In this document: positions 1 through 11,612 of the stretch, in pieces
How positions within the stretch are numbered: the stretch's first letter is position 1
Layout: every line of letters begins with the position of its first letter
Source: Halichondria panicea
Lineage: Eukaryota; Porifera; Demospongiae; Suberitida; Halichondriidae
NCBI RefSeq assembly: GCF_963675165.1
Contig: NC_087387.1
Span: 639,501-703,500 of the forward strand
Reading direction: 5' to 3'
DNA: 64,000 bases
The notes under the pieces: generated by a model
What the model was told of the DNA's origin: nothing
Database searches by the model: none
Seen by the model: only the letters and a program-made list of their open reading frames with translations
Position numbers and translations under genes: made by a program

Positions 1-1740
1 AATAAATAAGAGAGTTAGTTACATGTACAACAGAAAACCAATGTCTTTCTGGTGTGTATTAAATTATGCTCCGAAAGAACAGTAAAATGATCAATTCTTA
101 TTGTACAGGAAGGCAAAACCCTATCGCACTTAAAGAGCAGATGCCTGTCGCCACTTACCTGCATACAGTCCATATTTAGGATTACATAATCACGACAACT
201 CCATATATCGCTTGCAGAGGAACTTAAAGAGCAGAGCAGAGCAGACAGGCGCCTGTTGCCACTTACCCATGAATGCTACCAGCCCTTAAATGTAAAATAT
301 GAAAGAGGTGCGTGACAGTGCTTAGAGCAATTAATTGGCATCACAAAGCCAACCCTTACAATCGCAGACAGAGGAAAATTACAAAGCCTATCTTTAAATG
401 GATGTGAACACACAAGAAACGATCAGGGTCAAAGTAACAAACTGAGAGCTATCCACGAAAACTATAAGGCATATATACAGAAAGAATGGTATACATAACA
501 ATTTCACGGTGACTGACTAGTACAAAACAAGTGCCTTCTTAAGGGAAAAGAAATAAAAGTCTTAGACAGACTAGAGATGTACTAGCTTTGAATAGCCATT
601 AGATAAGTGCAGGAAGAAGAGACACTAAAGCCACACATACAGCTAAAATACTGAATTCAGTGGAACTCCTTCTTTGGGATTATTTTCAAAACACGCTAGG
701 GTCATACACTTGGCGTCAAAGTTCTTGCCATTCGTTGGTCTCCAAATTTAGAATACAAAGAAAAGTTCAGCATACCTTTGAAATGTCCTAACTAAAAGTG
801 CTACAGTCGGCAAATATTGCAGTTAAAGAGACGCAACTATGATGCGATTATTCATTCTCTTGAGTAAATGAATTTTAGACCCTTCCTTAATTATAGGCGA
901 GGGGGGGGCTAAAGACAGGAGAACAAAATTATAACTACATGAGTGTATAATAGTTTCACTGCACACCTAGATGCATGACTTTAAGGAACCGTTTGAATCC
1001 AAAACAGAAGACTTGTTGACTGACTTCAAAGCACTGGCTCTTACATAAATATCCTCTTAGAACTGAATCTGAAGTCCCTTTAAAGGCAGTTGATTGGGAA
1101 ACACATAGCGGACATAATTACAATAATATAGTAGCTACCAAATAGCTATCGGGTAAACAGCCTACTAATGGGACAGACTGTAACACACGCGTTCCTATTA
1201 AGATGAAATAAACAAACCACCTCATACCCACGGCCTGGCTTCCACCCACTCACTCCGTGTACAAGGTGTGACCTCAAGCCCATACCACACGAATAGAGCA
1301 CTTTTGTAGCTTCCGGACATAATTATTGTCGTTATAGTAAACACGGAGAGCTGGCGATGGTATCATGTTACGGGTCAGCTGAAGGGTGCGTACAACGGAA
1401 GCCCTAGGCAACGACTACACACCAAGGCTGAGAATTTTAATTACTTAAAGTCGAGGAATTTAAGAGTCAAAAAATGGAAAATCTAATTATACCAATATAC
1501 CTAGAAATATCAAAACGTACAAGCTTACCCTATTTTTCCTTGCTTCCACTTCGGCACTGCAGTACTCCCCCACCTGAAATATGAGAGAGAGATAAAATAA
1601 GTCGAAAAAAAAAATAATAGTAACTACAAGGGCACTTCCAAACCAAATGTGTGCCGTCATGTACTATACTGTCATGTGTTGGCATTACATAAAGTCTGTA
1701 TAGATCTACTCTAATAAAAGTACCGACAGGACTAACACAG

Positions 1741-1938
1741 TACCGTATAGAGGGTAATTTTCGTGGGGCAAAATATTCGTGGTTTTTGTGGTTGAAGGTC
1801 TGACCACGAATATTTTACCCACAAATGAAGTAACCTTGCCCACCAGTGCAGTGCAAGCAGCAACCACTATCCACGAAATGACTAAATACTGCTCAACCAC
1901 GAATATTTTGTCCCCCAAAAATTACCCGCTATACGGTA
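1741..1938. mobile_element. Palindromic MITE, TACCGTATAGCGGG-type family (copy A, also 26615-26812)
   Basis: A 198-bp inverted repeat: TACCGTATAGAGGGTAATTT at the left against a TACCGTATAGCGGGTAATTT complement at the right, with inner AAAATATTCGTGGTT arms. The orthologous copy in duplicate B is 26615-26812, so it inserted before the duplication. Confidence 0.85.
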
Positions 1939-2467
1939 TACTGTACGTGCGTTTTCTCTAATGTGTGTGTGTGTGTGTTAGGATCGACCACACACAGTAC
2001 ACACCACAGCAGAAATGTGTGTATAAGGTATACTGGTGTTGATAAACGAATACTAGTAGCCAGTAATTTAATTACGCTGGGTTCACCGGAGGTCGGAAGC
2101 ACTTAAATGGGGTACAAACACTCCGTGTGTTTATAAACAATACACACAGGGGTAAGGGGGATGAGAGTATTGATAGTTGATAGCATCGTGTGCGGTATTT
2201 TAATTAGGTGAAAGTTGACCGTAATAGAAGTCTCAAAACACAGCAAACTGCCAACATTAGATCAATATGTACACTAACAATTAAACCACAAGCATAATAA
2301 ATAAATTCTATTTTTAGTAAATAAATAAATAATAATATTACGTACGTAATACTCTGCCTATACCCACCCCCACCCCCCACCCCTCACCCCTCACCCCTCC
2401 TTACTATAACACAAGGACTCAGAAAGTAAGTATGCTGGTACACTTAAAACAAGCATAATAAAAATAA

Positions 2468-2676
2468 CCCTATAGCGGGTAATTTTCGCGGGGGAAAAAA
2501 TTGGAAAACGATAATTTGCGTGAGTATAAATTTCGTTTAAATTCATTGCATGTACTGCATTGCATGTGTTACGGTGAGCCACGCCTACGTTTCTGTGGGG
2601 AAAATGTTCGTATAGGTCAGCTTGCCCACGAAAATAAAGAATATTTTACCACATGAAAATTACCCGTTACACAGTA
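2468..2676. mobile_element. Palindromic MITE, TACCGTATAGCGGG-type family (copy A)
   Basis: The left end CCTATAGCGGGTAATTTTCG faces a decayed right end AATTACCCGTTACACAGTA. The orthologue in copy B (27328-27519) keeps a cleaner right end, AATTACCCGCTATACGGTA. Confidence 0.75.
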
Positions 2677-2929
2677 ATACGTACACACACAAATTTCAAA
2701 GTATTTAGAAGTACAAAATAATTCTAACAGTGAAAATGAATAAGTATTCTAACTTGCAATTGCATAATTACGAAGCAACAAGATTGAAAATCAAAGCTAC
2801 ATTTTAGCTACTTAGGATGCTAAAAAGGAGAAAAAATTTTTCTTGTGCATATGACAGTATTCTAATTATGCATACACAGCCAACAAAGCGCACTTTTGTA
2901 GCCAAGGAGACAAAAAAATTAATTCGGGC

Positions 2930-3770
2930 ATGCAAATGTATGGGCATATACAGTAAGGAAAGGTAAATTGTTTTGACGAACGAGATCAAGTACCACTCTC
3001 ATAGCCGTGGCAACGGCACGTAGCTGGAAAATAGATGCCATTTGTAAAATAATAATTATGAATAAGTATAAACATACGTTAGCTTTGATGATTACGCCAT
3101 TAGTCTGGGAATGTTGTCGTGGGTTACGGCATGTATCCATCCCTTTCTACAACAGCTTTAGCTACCACAAAACGGGATACACGCATGAGCATAAGTAATG
3201 GTGTACGCACGTACAGATCTACACGTCTTGATAAGACGTACTTATAAAAATTATGGAGACCTGTATGTATACAATTAGAGGGAAATACGTTTCCCGGCAA
3301 CATAATATGTGACAATCTCACATTTCACTTTCGTTAACACACGTACGCATGCACGCACGCACACACCGAATGCATGGGCATGTACAGCAGGGAAAGGTAA
3401 ATTGTTTTGACGAACGAGATCAAGCACCACTCTCATAGCCGTGGCAACGGCACGTAGCTGGAAAATAGATGCCATTTGTAAAATAATAATTATGAATAAG
3501 TATAAACATACGTTAGCTTTGATGATTACGCCATTAGTCTGGGAATGTTGTCGTGGGTTACGGCATGTATCCATCCTTTCTACAACAGCTTTAGCTACCA
3601 CACAGCGGGATACACGCATGAGCATAAGTAATAGTGTACGCACGTACAGATCTACATGTCTTGATAAGATTGTATGTATAAAAATTATGGAGACCTGTAT
3701 GTATACAATTAGAGGGAAATACATTTCCCGGCAACATAATATGTGACGATCTCACATTTCACTTTAGTTA
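2930..3770. repeat. Tandem duplication of about 410 bp, offset 434 bp, only in copy A
   Basis: The block beginning ATGGGCATATACAGTAAGGA recurs 434 bp on, as ATGGGCATGTACAGCAGGGA, through AACATAATATGTGAC. Copy B has one copy (about 27,764-28,150). Short open frames inside are duplicates of each other and not convincing genes. Confidence 0.88.
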
Positions 3771-4525
3771 CACACACACACACAGCCACAGGCAGTCGGC
3801 TCTATACTGTATCCCTAGGCCTCGAGGCACAATCAAGCATTACGTAAGGAATGACAAATGTACACTTTTAGAAGTTGCATGCACTAAAAACGCACATATT
3901 ATACACACGACAACACAGTAATTATAACTCAGATGTTGAAATGTCCGTTGCGAAGCATTAAAAACAATATGTTCCGAAATGAGAACTATACATAACTACA
4001 TATACCATATACGTGTAAGTATGAAATCTAAAACATGCAGGCTACATGATGACATTACCCTTAATTAGTTTCAATCACGATTGGTTCGAGTCTTGTCGTT
4101 GAATTGGGACATCGCCCTAAGGCAACATGACCTCACCATCCAATTACTCAGCAGTCTGGCTGGTTTCAACAAAATAACACAAACAGCACATTACCAATGA
4201 CCATGTTTGGTGCTCTACAATTAAAAAACGAGCATTTTGAAAATTGTTTGCAGGCAATTATCTTAAACACAGTATCCTTGGGAACTCATTATCTTACTAA
4301 TTCAAATCGGTTGCCGGCTGGCTATCGCACTAGTTTTGGTGTACATACTAATTAATTTCCAGCGTGCCGAATAACGTACTTGCCAATTTTACGTGGGAAT
4401 GGAAGCTGGAGCAATTAACAGAGCTAGATGACATCCCAGTAATTAACTAAAGCACGTATGTTGATTGATTATTTGTGGAGAGCTTTGACATTCCAACCAC
4501 GCTCCAATGACCTCTATACAGCTAA

Positions 4526-4911
4526 TACCGTATAGTGGGTATAATTATGTCAAGGGAATAAATGTTCGTGGTTTTCGTGGATTGTACCGTAAACATTTAT
4601 AACTGTGAACTTATTATCACATGCATGCTGCAAAAAGGCGCTATTCCACGAAAATGAAATCCAAGAAAACCTTTCTAAAGGTATTTCCGCGAAAGTTTAT
4701 ACCCACTATACAGTATATGAAACAGGAATAGCAGGTATAATTGGTATCAACTTTCGCAGAAAGCACTGTTAGAAAGGTTTTCACGGATTTAATTTTCGTG
4801 GAGCAACCTTTTTGCAGCATGCATGTGATATTACATTAAATTCGGAGGTTTAAAATGTTTGCTACCCGATGGAACATTTACATACCCTCGAAATATACCC
4901 GCTATACGGTA
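4526..4911. mobile_element. Two abutting palindromic elements of the TACCGTATAGCGGG-type family (copy A)
   Basis: The outer ends are TACCGTATAGTGGGTATAAT and the complement of TACCGTATAGCGGGTATATT. In the middle (about 4,700-4,745) two more inward-facing ends meet. The two halves are themselves inverted: both contain the GCATGCATGCTGCAAAAAGG block in opposite orientations. Copy B equivalent: 29003-29383. Confidence 0.7.
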
Positions 4912-5921
4912 CTCTTAATATTAATTAAATTACTCCAAAATCGTACACATTCCATAGTATAAACTTCCGTGGAGGAAATCTTTCAAACAAACAACGCTTA
5001 GGAATTACCCGAAACCTCGACTGAAAGAGCATCGCAGACTACAAAACAATTATGTAATAATGGAGCGTAAACAAAAGAGACATTGCAATAAAGAAGTTCG
5101 AACAATGCGTGCCAATTTAGGACTTGTTGTCGTTCGATTAAATACGATCAAATGACAACATTCCATAAAGAGGCTGTAGAAATAATAGGCGGAGACAGCT
5201 ACAGGTATTACAGAGAACTAACAGTTGCACCGCTTTTGGGACAAAGAACAAAAACAAATCAGCAGCAATTAGCGTGATGAATGACATCAGCAACTTGACT
5301 CGATACGACCAATTAAAATTCTTTTGGAGAGCATGATTATTACCGGCTGTTACAATAATCGAAAACACAGAAATGTGATCAACATGCCTATACCAATAAT
5401 CTACAAACATATTATTTTCAGCGAAACTTAAGAATATAATAGACATATACCAGTCGTATATTTTCAACGAAATTTTACACACAAAAACGTAGGCGTGGTT
5501 TACCGGAACGCATGCAATGCAGTGCAGGTAATGAAACAAACAAATTTTTTACCCAACGAAAATTACTCGCTATAGGGTATTCACTTACAAGTTTCGATAG
5601 CCTTCGATCTTTACGTTTGTCGAGTCTGGCCAAACCTTCTGCTATCATCTTCCGAGCGATATCCGTCTTATCTTCGCTGTTGAGGAGGGAAACGTAGCTC
5701 TGTGGGGGGTGGTGTGTGTGTGGGAGGTAAGTGTATCTGAATATATAATCTAGTGTAAGTAGCTACAAAATTAGTTCTCCAGTTGCACATACTTAGAAAA
5801 CTATTCTGTAATGATTATAGTACACTGTAGCTAGATACAACAACAACAGTTATTATGCAAACATCCTTCCTAGCCAGCCGCTCATGCAATTCCTGGGACG
5901 CATGTACATACAACACACACA

Positions 5922-6051
5922 TGTGACCGTGGTGACACCAAGAATGCCCTGTGTTGGCCTGTGTTTCACCACCTGAGGGCTAAACTGTGACCGTGGTGAC
6001 ACCAAGAATGCCCTGTGTTTGGCCCTGTGTTTCACCACCTGAGGGCTAAAC
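5922..6051. repeat. Two tandem 64-bp units (copy A); one unit in copy B
   Basis: Unit TGTGACCGTGGTGACACCAA through CACCTGAGGGCTAAAC is present twice at 64-bp spacing. Copy B has a single unit at about 30,840-30,905. It is followed by a CA repeat in both. Confidence 0.88.
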
Positions 6052-6940
6052 TATGTACACACACACACACACACACATGCCAGGACACACGCACACACAC
6101 CTGTGCTAAGCCACAGACTTATGTCACATTACATAACACTGCACACACACTGAAGAGCTACAGCCTGGCCAGCACACATCCCATGAATTTGAGGTGGACT
6201 TGAGAGCTAGCTTGCAGTCCGTTTGTTGGCACAATAGAAGCTCTACTAAACACAAACAGACTGATTATAGGTGATTACCTAACCTTGCACTTTTATAGAT
6301 GCACACACTAGATGTACAGTGCCGCTCTACATTTTCAAAACATTATCATCAACAATCTAATCACGAACAAGATCAACGTACTTGACACACACACAGGATT
6401 ATGCAGAATTGTATGATTGAGATGTTGACACATAATTATTATGAATGCATATTATACAGCTATTCTGGAACTAAAGCTAATTCTTTTCAATTGAGGACTT
6501 CGCTAGCATATCCAAATATGCTCAAAACCAACTTAAATTGTTGGCACTTGAGGCCAGAAGCACTCTTTATTTACATACTCGCCATTACAGATAATAGAGA
6601 TGGTTAGGGCACGCAACGCTTGAGTAGATACTTCTCTTTAATGTGGTCGAAAACATTAGAATTACGTAACAGAAACACTTGACATTTGTAGTACACGTTG
6701 CATACCTCTTTGTTAGTGATAACAGAAAGTAAATATTAATTTTGACTAAACCTCATATCCAGTAGACATAATTACAGCCCATGGTTCTTCTTTACAACAA
6801 AAAGCTGACATGCAACATAGTATGTTTAATATTATACAAGCCATTGACATTGCATTAGCTCGGAAAGTTTATATATCAACAGTTTAACCTCCTAGACACA
6901 GCAGGATATGCAATAAACAGCAGGACCGTGTGACCAGACA

Positions 6941-7087
6941 TAATATAGCGGGTAACTTCAGGAGGGGGGGCAAAATATTCGTGGTTTTCGTGGTTGAATG
7001 ATCACTGAGCACGAATATTTTACTCAGCAACCTTGACTACCTTTAACTGACTAAGCAACGAATATTTTTCTTCACGCTATACAATAT
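6941..7087. mobile_element. Decayed palindromic MITE, TACCGTATAGCGGG-type family (copy A)
   Basis: ATATAGCGGGTAACTTCAGG followed by CAAAATATTCGTGGTTTTCG, then the opposing CGAATATTTT and CACGCTATACAATAT. Copy B equivalent at 33770-33917. Confidence 0.65.
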
Positions 7088-8146
7088 CTTCCAGGGGGGT
7101 GTGGCTATGGATCAATACAAACTACTAAGACACTCGCTTAAAATTTTGTATACGGCCTTAGAAACTGTGTCTATTCTCTATTTAAGCGAACACACACAAC
7201 ACACACAAAAAATATATAAATATTCCGTACGAAATTACGAACGTTGATTTCGCCTCTTAACAATTATAGAAGTGCATTAACTAAGCAAGCCTGACAACAC
7301 AATGTGCACGTCATACGAAGTAATGTTGAATTCCAATTACTTAAACTACCGTTTATGGCAACCCCTGAATGTAGAAAACCTTGTTATCGCCTATAATTTC
7401 CGCTAACTGGATAAAGTTTGGGCATGTTTTTTATGCCTCAGGCAATTAACAATTTAACCAACCTAGGAACGTGGATACACCTTTGTCATATAAGCTCATC
7501 CTGTGCACACATGCTGGTTATGTAACGAGCCTTAGTAACTGCATGCAGTTGCAATTAAACGGCTTTTTTAGCGTACATAGATATGTAGTAAGTCAGTTAG
7601 GTTGCTAGCTACTACCATAGATTAAAGGAAGACGTTTCTTTCATCTGTGCCGCACACACACTAATTATCTTCCAAGAAGCTACATGTACATGCCGTTACC
7701 ACGGCAGCGCACAAGCACTATTACCATGGCAACAGGAGCACGCTCACCTGCCCAGTGATCCTATACTCAGCATTGAGGAGCAGTGTCTTGCCAGTCACTT
7801 CCTGACAGAAGAGAGTGAACGCATCCTTGAGCCAATCCTCCTACAAAATAGATCCATGCAATTAATGATAAAAATATACAAGATACATTTTAATTAAATG
7901 CTTATAATTATCAGGAGTACATTATAATAATTTATACTAATTGTACTTATAATGAATGACACGTCTGTACAAGCATGGTTGTGTTTTTAACTCTGCTCTG
8001 TGCAAAATAATTATAATTATACTTTCTCGTTTAACCCTTTTGCATTTGATTACTGTAAATCAACGACAATAGTTTATGTCATGTGACTTACATCATCAGG
8101 AGGAATGATACAGGCTAGGAAGTATTCCTGAGCTTGAGGGGGTTGG

Positions 8147-8147
<1 letters not shown>

Positions 8148-8198
<51 letters not shown>

Positions 8199-8220
8199 GT
8201 GTGTGTGTGTGGGTGGGTGT
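8148..8220. repeat. GT microsatellite beside pseudogene exon 19
   Basis: About 30 GT dinucleotides with one GC interruption, forming the CA-rich 3' end of the intron before exon 19 (minus strand). The orthologous tract in copy B (34973-35020) is shorter. Confidence 0.95.
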
Positions 8221-8796
8221 GCGCGCAACGAGAATTCCTAAACAACCCACTTCAATGAACACTGGACAAACAAAGAGTAACAACATCCCAGCTAGCAATC
8301 ACTTATAGTTAGTATCAGTTACCACACATTAAACATTCACCTGGATACAAGAGAGTCCCACTAGTTATTAAGGACGAAATTAAAGCCTAATCAAATCAAC
8401 GTGAGGCTAATTTTAGATCACACACGTTTTACTAAGTTTAACCAAAATAAACACAACACAATCGTAATAATGACCATTTTTTCACACCATGGTACTACAA
8501 ACAACTACATGTACGTCACTGATTGATCAAGTATTTAGTTGATGAGGTCAAACTATAGTCATAGCTGGTCATAGTGACACACTTCCTCTACATTTCTTCA
8601 AAGTTTAATTGTCAGCAATTTATTAATTATAAGCATGGACCTATCTGTCGTACATTCACTCAAAATCCAACATATGCACAGATCGATTGATCATTAATGT
8701 GGTTTGATTCGATTAGAGGTTTCAAGATCCTGCTCTGAGGCTTGAGGCATACGACAAATTAAAGACACAAAAGTGCAAGCTAAGCCACAAATTTCC

Positions 8797-9276
8797 ATGG
8801 AAGAACTGACTCCATTTCCTCTAACCTCGCCATTCTTTCGCTATATAGTGTACAAGTGCTTATGGCGTGCCGGCAATCGTCTCGGTATTCTATATATTTA
8901 TTATCGAATTAAACCCGACGGACGAATATTTGACGAATGTGTAAATACGCCTTCTTTTGCAACCCATGTGTTCAAGTTAGCGAATGAAAACAGACAAACG
9001 CACAACAGGTGTCGATGCATGGATCGAGTTTATTATTGCATCAGTACAACAATAATAGTCCCTCCATCACATGACCGTAACAATACGGGTTCCGACATCG
9101 ACGAAAACAACAAACAAGACATGAGATCATCGGTCATCACACGCACGCCCTGGGGTAATCTGATAAGACACTTCGATATCGAAATTCATCCAAATACGGT
9201 AAGATTAAACACAGACAATGAATGCTACGCCCATGCACACGGCGTGCTTCTTTGCGGGGTGAGGAGAAACCTTTAA
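8797..9276 (+). CDS. Uncharacterised ORF nested in the SND1 pseudogene, copy A
   Basis: An open frame of 159 aa from ATGGAAGAACTG lies opposite to the strand of the SND1 pseudogene, in the segment equivalent to SND1 intron 18. It has no signal peptide or clear domain; the middle is Cys/Asp/Asn-rich. The duplicate copy at 35616-36107 keeps the whole frame. By eye about seven amino-acid changes and four silent changes separate them, which does not show strong protein constraint. It could be a single-exon gene, a fragment of a larger one, or chance. I recognise no family. Confidence 0.25.
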   Translation: MEELTPFPLTSPFFRYIVYKCLWRAGNRLGILYIYYRIKPDGRIFDECVNTPSFATHVFKLANENRQTHNRCRCMDRVYYCISTTIIVPPSHDRNNTGSDIDENNKQDMRSSVITRTPWGNLIRHFDIEIHPNTVRLNTDNECYAHAHGVLLCGVRRNL

Positions 9277-10819
9277 TACATTATACAAAACAATTAATAC
9301 CGTGTGAGTGATATCACTTACGTAATTATGTATTATGACTATATGGTCAACCATCATAATTTTTTTTATTGTTTACAAAATTCAAAAGATCAAGGCCCTT
9401 TTTAATGAGTATGCACACACACGCGTGCAACCACGTCCATCTAGTAACTTGCATCTCCAGCGGTATGACCAATGATCTATATAATTATGTCTTTTTTCTC
9501 AATCTTCTCAGAGCAGCAACAGTATATGGATTAGTACTAGACCAACGACCAACGACATAATTCTGGGTCAAATGTATATCACATCAATACTTGTAGCTGT
9601 AGCTAGCATCATAATTATTTCCATAATTAGGTGAGGAGGAAGCTATTAATAATAGTTTAGGCCATCAAAGATGTGGCTATAATTACAAATTCGTTGAGGG
9701 GTTGTTTTGCATCACTTAAGTTGTCATTTGGGATACCAACTACTTGGCCTCTCTTGTGTAATACGTTTGCCAATGTTCAGCTGTTAAGAGGGGCCAGTTT
9801 CACACGCTGTATACTACTATAAGTATTCTATATGCAGATATTAGAGATACTATAGATACCACTTCAATGTGTTTAGCAGGAAACTACAGTCATGAGCTAT
9901 AGTACTATAGATTGCTCTGGGCTACGAACTACAACATAGCTAAGATACTCATGCATGCATGTAATAATAATAATAATTATAGCCAACTGCTGGTAAGTGT
10001 ACACAGTTTTGGCTTAGTTCAGTATTCTAGTGTCCCCAGCTCTCTGTTTGGGACACTATAACACGTAGGTACATCACATGCACATGTTCTAACTATAACT
10101 ATGCTACATGTATAATTATAGTACAACATGCACGGCAGAGAAAAAGAGAAAATAATCGTGAGTTTTAATATAAACTTTTAATTAGTTCTAATTCGCCTCG
10201 CTGCTTATATGGAGCTTACAAAGAGTGTTCTTAATGTTAGAAAATGAAATATTGACAAACCAGCAATTAGATGTAATGGGAGCTGTAGCTAGAGAGTCTA
10301 GAGTTCGTGAACTTTGCTAGAGTCTATAGAGACGATCACCATTAACTGCCATAAAATATAATCGGCCCTCGTGAATTAAGCCATAAAATATAATAGCACA
10401 CTCCAACTCACGCAGCTGTACATATAATAAATTACATAACATGTAAACAAAGTAGTCGTTTTGGTTTTGTAGGTTATTAGTTTAGCTCACCATATCACTA
10501 GTCTTATTCAATAACGACAGCCCACAGCAGCTGCACGAGGTACAGCTGCAACATGACGAAACGCTGGGCTGGGGCTTTTTTCTCACGAAAACCAACGTCA
10601 ATATGGGCGTAATGGATATTATGTCGTTGCTATAGAAACAGGTCTACAGTTGGTATAATGTTGTATGTGAAAATGCAAGTAACTTAATTAGCGTATCTGG
10701 GTGTTGCACTGTATCGAGTAACCATGACGATCTTCTCGGCAAAAAAACAACCTGTAATAATAATCGAGCTGCCAAAGAGTTAAATTGGTCCGACTGGTTA
10801 GCATTCAAGACATTAATTT

Positions 10820-11612
10820 TCCTCTCATTGCAGTCGCCATAGCAAAGTAACAAGCCAACAAAAATTAGTTGTGTCTGACAGATGCAATATGCACTTTGTT
10901 GCATAAAACACATTACACTTGTAGAACTAGCTATTGAGTCTCTTTCTCTCGAAAAACAACAACAACGGGCATTCATTTACAAGGCCCAGGCTGGTCGTGT
11001 AAGAGGGCAACGACACACTCAAAAAGCACGTGCATGTACAGTACATGATTATATACATATACCGTATGTATATCTTCTGACACTTCTAATTAGCCCGGAC
11101 ACTTTTCTAATTTTCGTTCTAATACAGCAATTTTACATTTGTTCTAAATATCCGGGGACAATAGGGAGACATTCCAAGCAACGTAGCTTTATAGCCAGCA
11201 AGATAGATAGCTTTGAAGATTAGCTAGTTTTAGATAGCTAGTGCCTTCCATTAAACATAGCTACCTAGCATGCTTGTTCTAATTATTCCGGACACTTCGC
11301 GTGCTCTAATAAATAAAGATCTATTTTAATTATACTCGGAGAAATTCTAAAATAAATATGTCTGATAAAATAATTAGAACAGATACGGTACAATTACAAC
11401 ACAGGGAGGAGGGTACGTAAAAGAAAAAACACAACTACAGCAGATTACCAGATACCAAGTAATTCAAAAACAGTTGGTTGTCCTAGGACATAATTTATTG
11501 CATTGCTATAGCTATTCGAGAGTGCTCAGCCATAAATTTTATTGAAAGAGACCCCCCCTTTCAACAATTAATTTGTCGATATAATAAAAAATATTATCCC
11601 GTATAATTATGA
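10820..11612. other. About 780 bp present in copy A and absent from copy B
   Basis: Copy B passes from AGCATTCAAGACATTAA to ATGTGACTGGCTTG within a few tens of bases (39,255-39,310), while copy A carries about 780 bp between these points. It has no recognised gene or clear terminal repeats, so insertion in A and deletion in B are both possible. Confidence 0.65.

Noticed and set aside
4080-4100. GGTTCGAGTC motif resembling a tRNA T arm (also near 28,570)
   Set aside because: The upstream sequence does not fold as a tRNA.
8074-8298. Open frame with long Thr-His runs (minus strand)
   Set aside because: It is SND1 pseudogene exon 19 read into the GT microsatellite; the His/Thr run is the repeat, not protein.
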